Assembly: GCA_024464195.1 (NCBI GenBank)
Contig: JANHAK010000100.1
Span: forward strand, 1-5,374
Direction: 5' to 3'
Source of the DNA: Methanomassiliicoccales archaeon
GTDB taxonomy: Archaea > Thermoplasmatota > Thermoplasmata > Methanomassiliicoccales > JACIVX01
Length of the DNA stretch: 5,374 nt
The notes under the pieces are model-generated. The model was not told the DNA's origin. It ran no database searches and saw nothing but the letters and a program-made list of their open reading frames with translations. Position 1 is the first letter of the stretch; every line of letters starts with the position of its first letter. Shown here one piece after another: positions 4,885-5,374 of this stretch. The position numbers and the translations under genes are program-made.

Positions 4885-5374
4885 ATGATTTGGCGCTTGA
4901 TCGACACCGATCTTGCCAGTCCCCCTTACACCTCAGCAGCTGATGAGGCGATCATGATCGCGAGACACAAAAATCTCGTTCCGAACACGCTTCACCTTTA
5001 TCGGAGAGATCGTCCGACGATTTCACTCGGTTATTTTGAGAAAATCGAAGAGAACGTTAATCTTGAACTAGCAAAGCGAATCGGGGCGCATATCGTCAGA
5101 AGAGTTAGCGGAGGGAGTGCGATCTACACGGATCAGGATCAGATAATCTATTCTGTGGTGGTTGATCACGAGGTTGTGCCGGAAAACCCAAATGACACTT
5201 ACAAAATTATTTGTGGTGCGATAATTAGGGCTCTCGGTCTTCTTGGCATTGTTGCGTATTTTAAACCAATCAATGATGTCGTTGTCAACGGGAAGAAGAT
5301 TTCGGGAAGTGCTCAAGCTAGAAAATGGAATATTGTCCTCCAGCATGGAACGCTGATTATCGATGCAGATTTCG
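4885..5374 (+). CDS. Lipoate-protein ligase A family protein, N-terminal part (3'-truncated)
   Basis: The frame is open from ATG 4885 to the window end: 163 codons plus one base, with no stop codon. Family motifs of the BPL/LplA/LipB catalytic domain are clear: RPTISLGYFEK at residues 43-53, RRVSGGSAIY at 72-81 (the RR-x-x-GG lipoate/adenylate loop), PINDVVVNGKKISGSAQAR at 128-146 and LQHGTLIID at 152-160. Lys138 in GKKISG aligns with the essential lysine of LplA-type enzymes. The family activates lipoate with ATP and attaches it to a lysine of carrier proteins such as the glycine-cleavage H protein or 2-oxoacid dehydrogenase E2. GSAQ plus LQHG is also typical of LipM/LipL octanoyltransferases, but the catalytic Cys those enzymes have just before this motif appears to be Tyr125-Phe126 here, so a ligase is favoured. 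Whether the C-terminal accessory domain is fused or separate (LplB, as in Thermoplasma) cannot be seen. The start is supported by good N-terminal alignment and by the leaderless promoter spacing. Confidence 0.85.
   Translation, partial: MIWRLIDTDLASPPYTSAADEAIMIARHKNLVPNTLHLYRRDRPTISLGYFEKIEENVNLELAKRIGAHIVRRVSGGSAIYTDQDQIIYSVVVDHEVVPENPNDTYKIICGAIIRALGLLGIVAYFKPINDVVVNGKKISGSAQARKWNIVLQHGTLIIDADF

Noticed and set aside
5068..5346. 92-codon - strand open frame near the window end
   Set aside because: It is antisense to the clear lipoate-protein ligase motifs on the + strand, so it is a shadow.
1..5374. CRISPR array, mobile element, prophage or defence system
   Set aside because: No spaced repeats, transposase, integrase, nuclease or toxin-like protein is visible; every large reading frame is explained by housekeeping or surface-protein genes.

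Overview
This window looks archaeal. It carries a PurP-family ATP-grasp enzyme (essentially an archaeal family), TATA-like elements at archaeal promoter distances, strong AGGAGG ribosome-binding sites on two genes and a probable leaderless start on a third. It also has a large, sequon-rich surface protein with PKD domains, a CARDB-like domain and a C-terminal membrane anchor. The mix of a divided MgtE/SLC41-like transporter, a PurP paralogue and a PKD protein with an EF-hand-like loop is most reminiscent of Thermoplasmatota or related euryarchaea. That placement is an inference from gene content; no rRNA or other phylogenetic marker is present.

Layout, all genes on the + strand. (1) 2-442: the 3' end of an MgtE/SLC41-type divalent-cation transporter, cut by the window start. 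(2) 507-1664: a complete PurP-family gene with its own promoter-like element and ribosome-binding site. It keeps the family's N- and C-terminal signatures but lacks the glycine-rich nucleotide-binding loop of characterised PurP, so it is probably the paralogous (PurP2-like) form. (3) 1665-1891: a 227-bp intergenic region with a tandem 10-bp repeat, a clear TATA box and a hairpin-capable leader. (4) 1892-4822: a 976-residue secreted, membrane-anchored surface protein made of a signal peptide, three beta-sandwich-like modules, an unfamiliar middle region with an EF-hand-like loop, three PKD domains, a CARDB-like domain, a transmembrane helix and a Lys-rich tail. (5) 4800-4865: a hairpin spanning its stop codon, followed by T-tracts (probable terminator). 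(6) 4885-5374: the 5' part of a lipoate-protein ligase family gene, cut by the window end, probably translated from a leaderless mRNA.

The genes do not form one obvious pathway. Cation transport, a purine-biosynthesis-like enzyme, a cell-surface protein and lipoylation lie side by side, each with its own apparent start signals, so this reads as consecutive single-gene transcription units, not one operon. No tRNA, rRNA, CRISPR array, insertion sequence or phage gene is visible. The most rewarding points are the altered PurP active-site loop, the unassigned middle region of the surface protein, and the regulatory architecture before and after the surface-protein gene.
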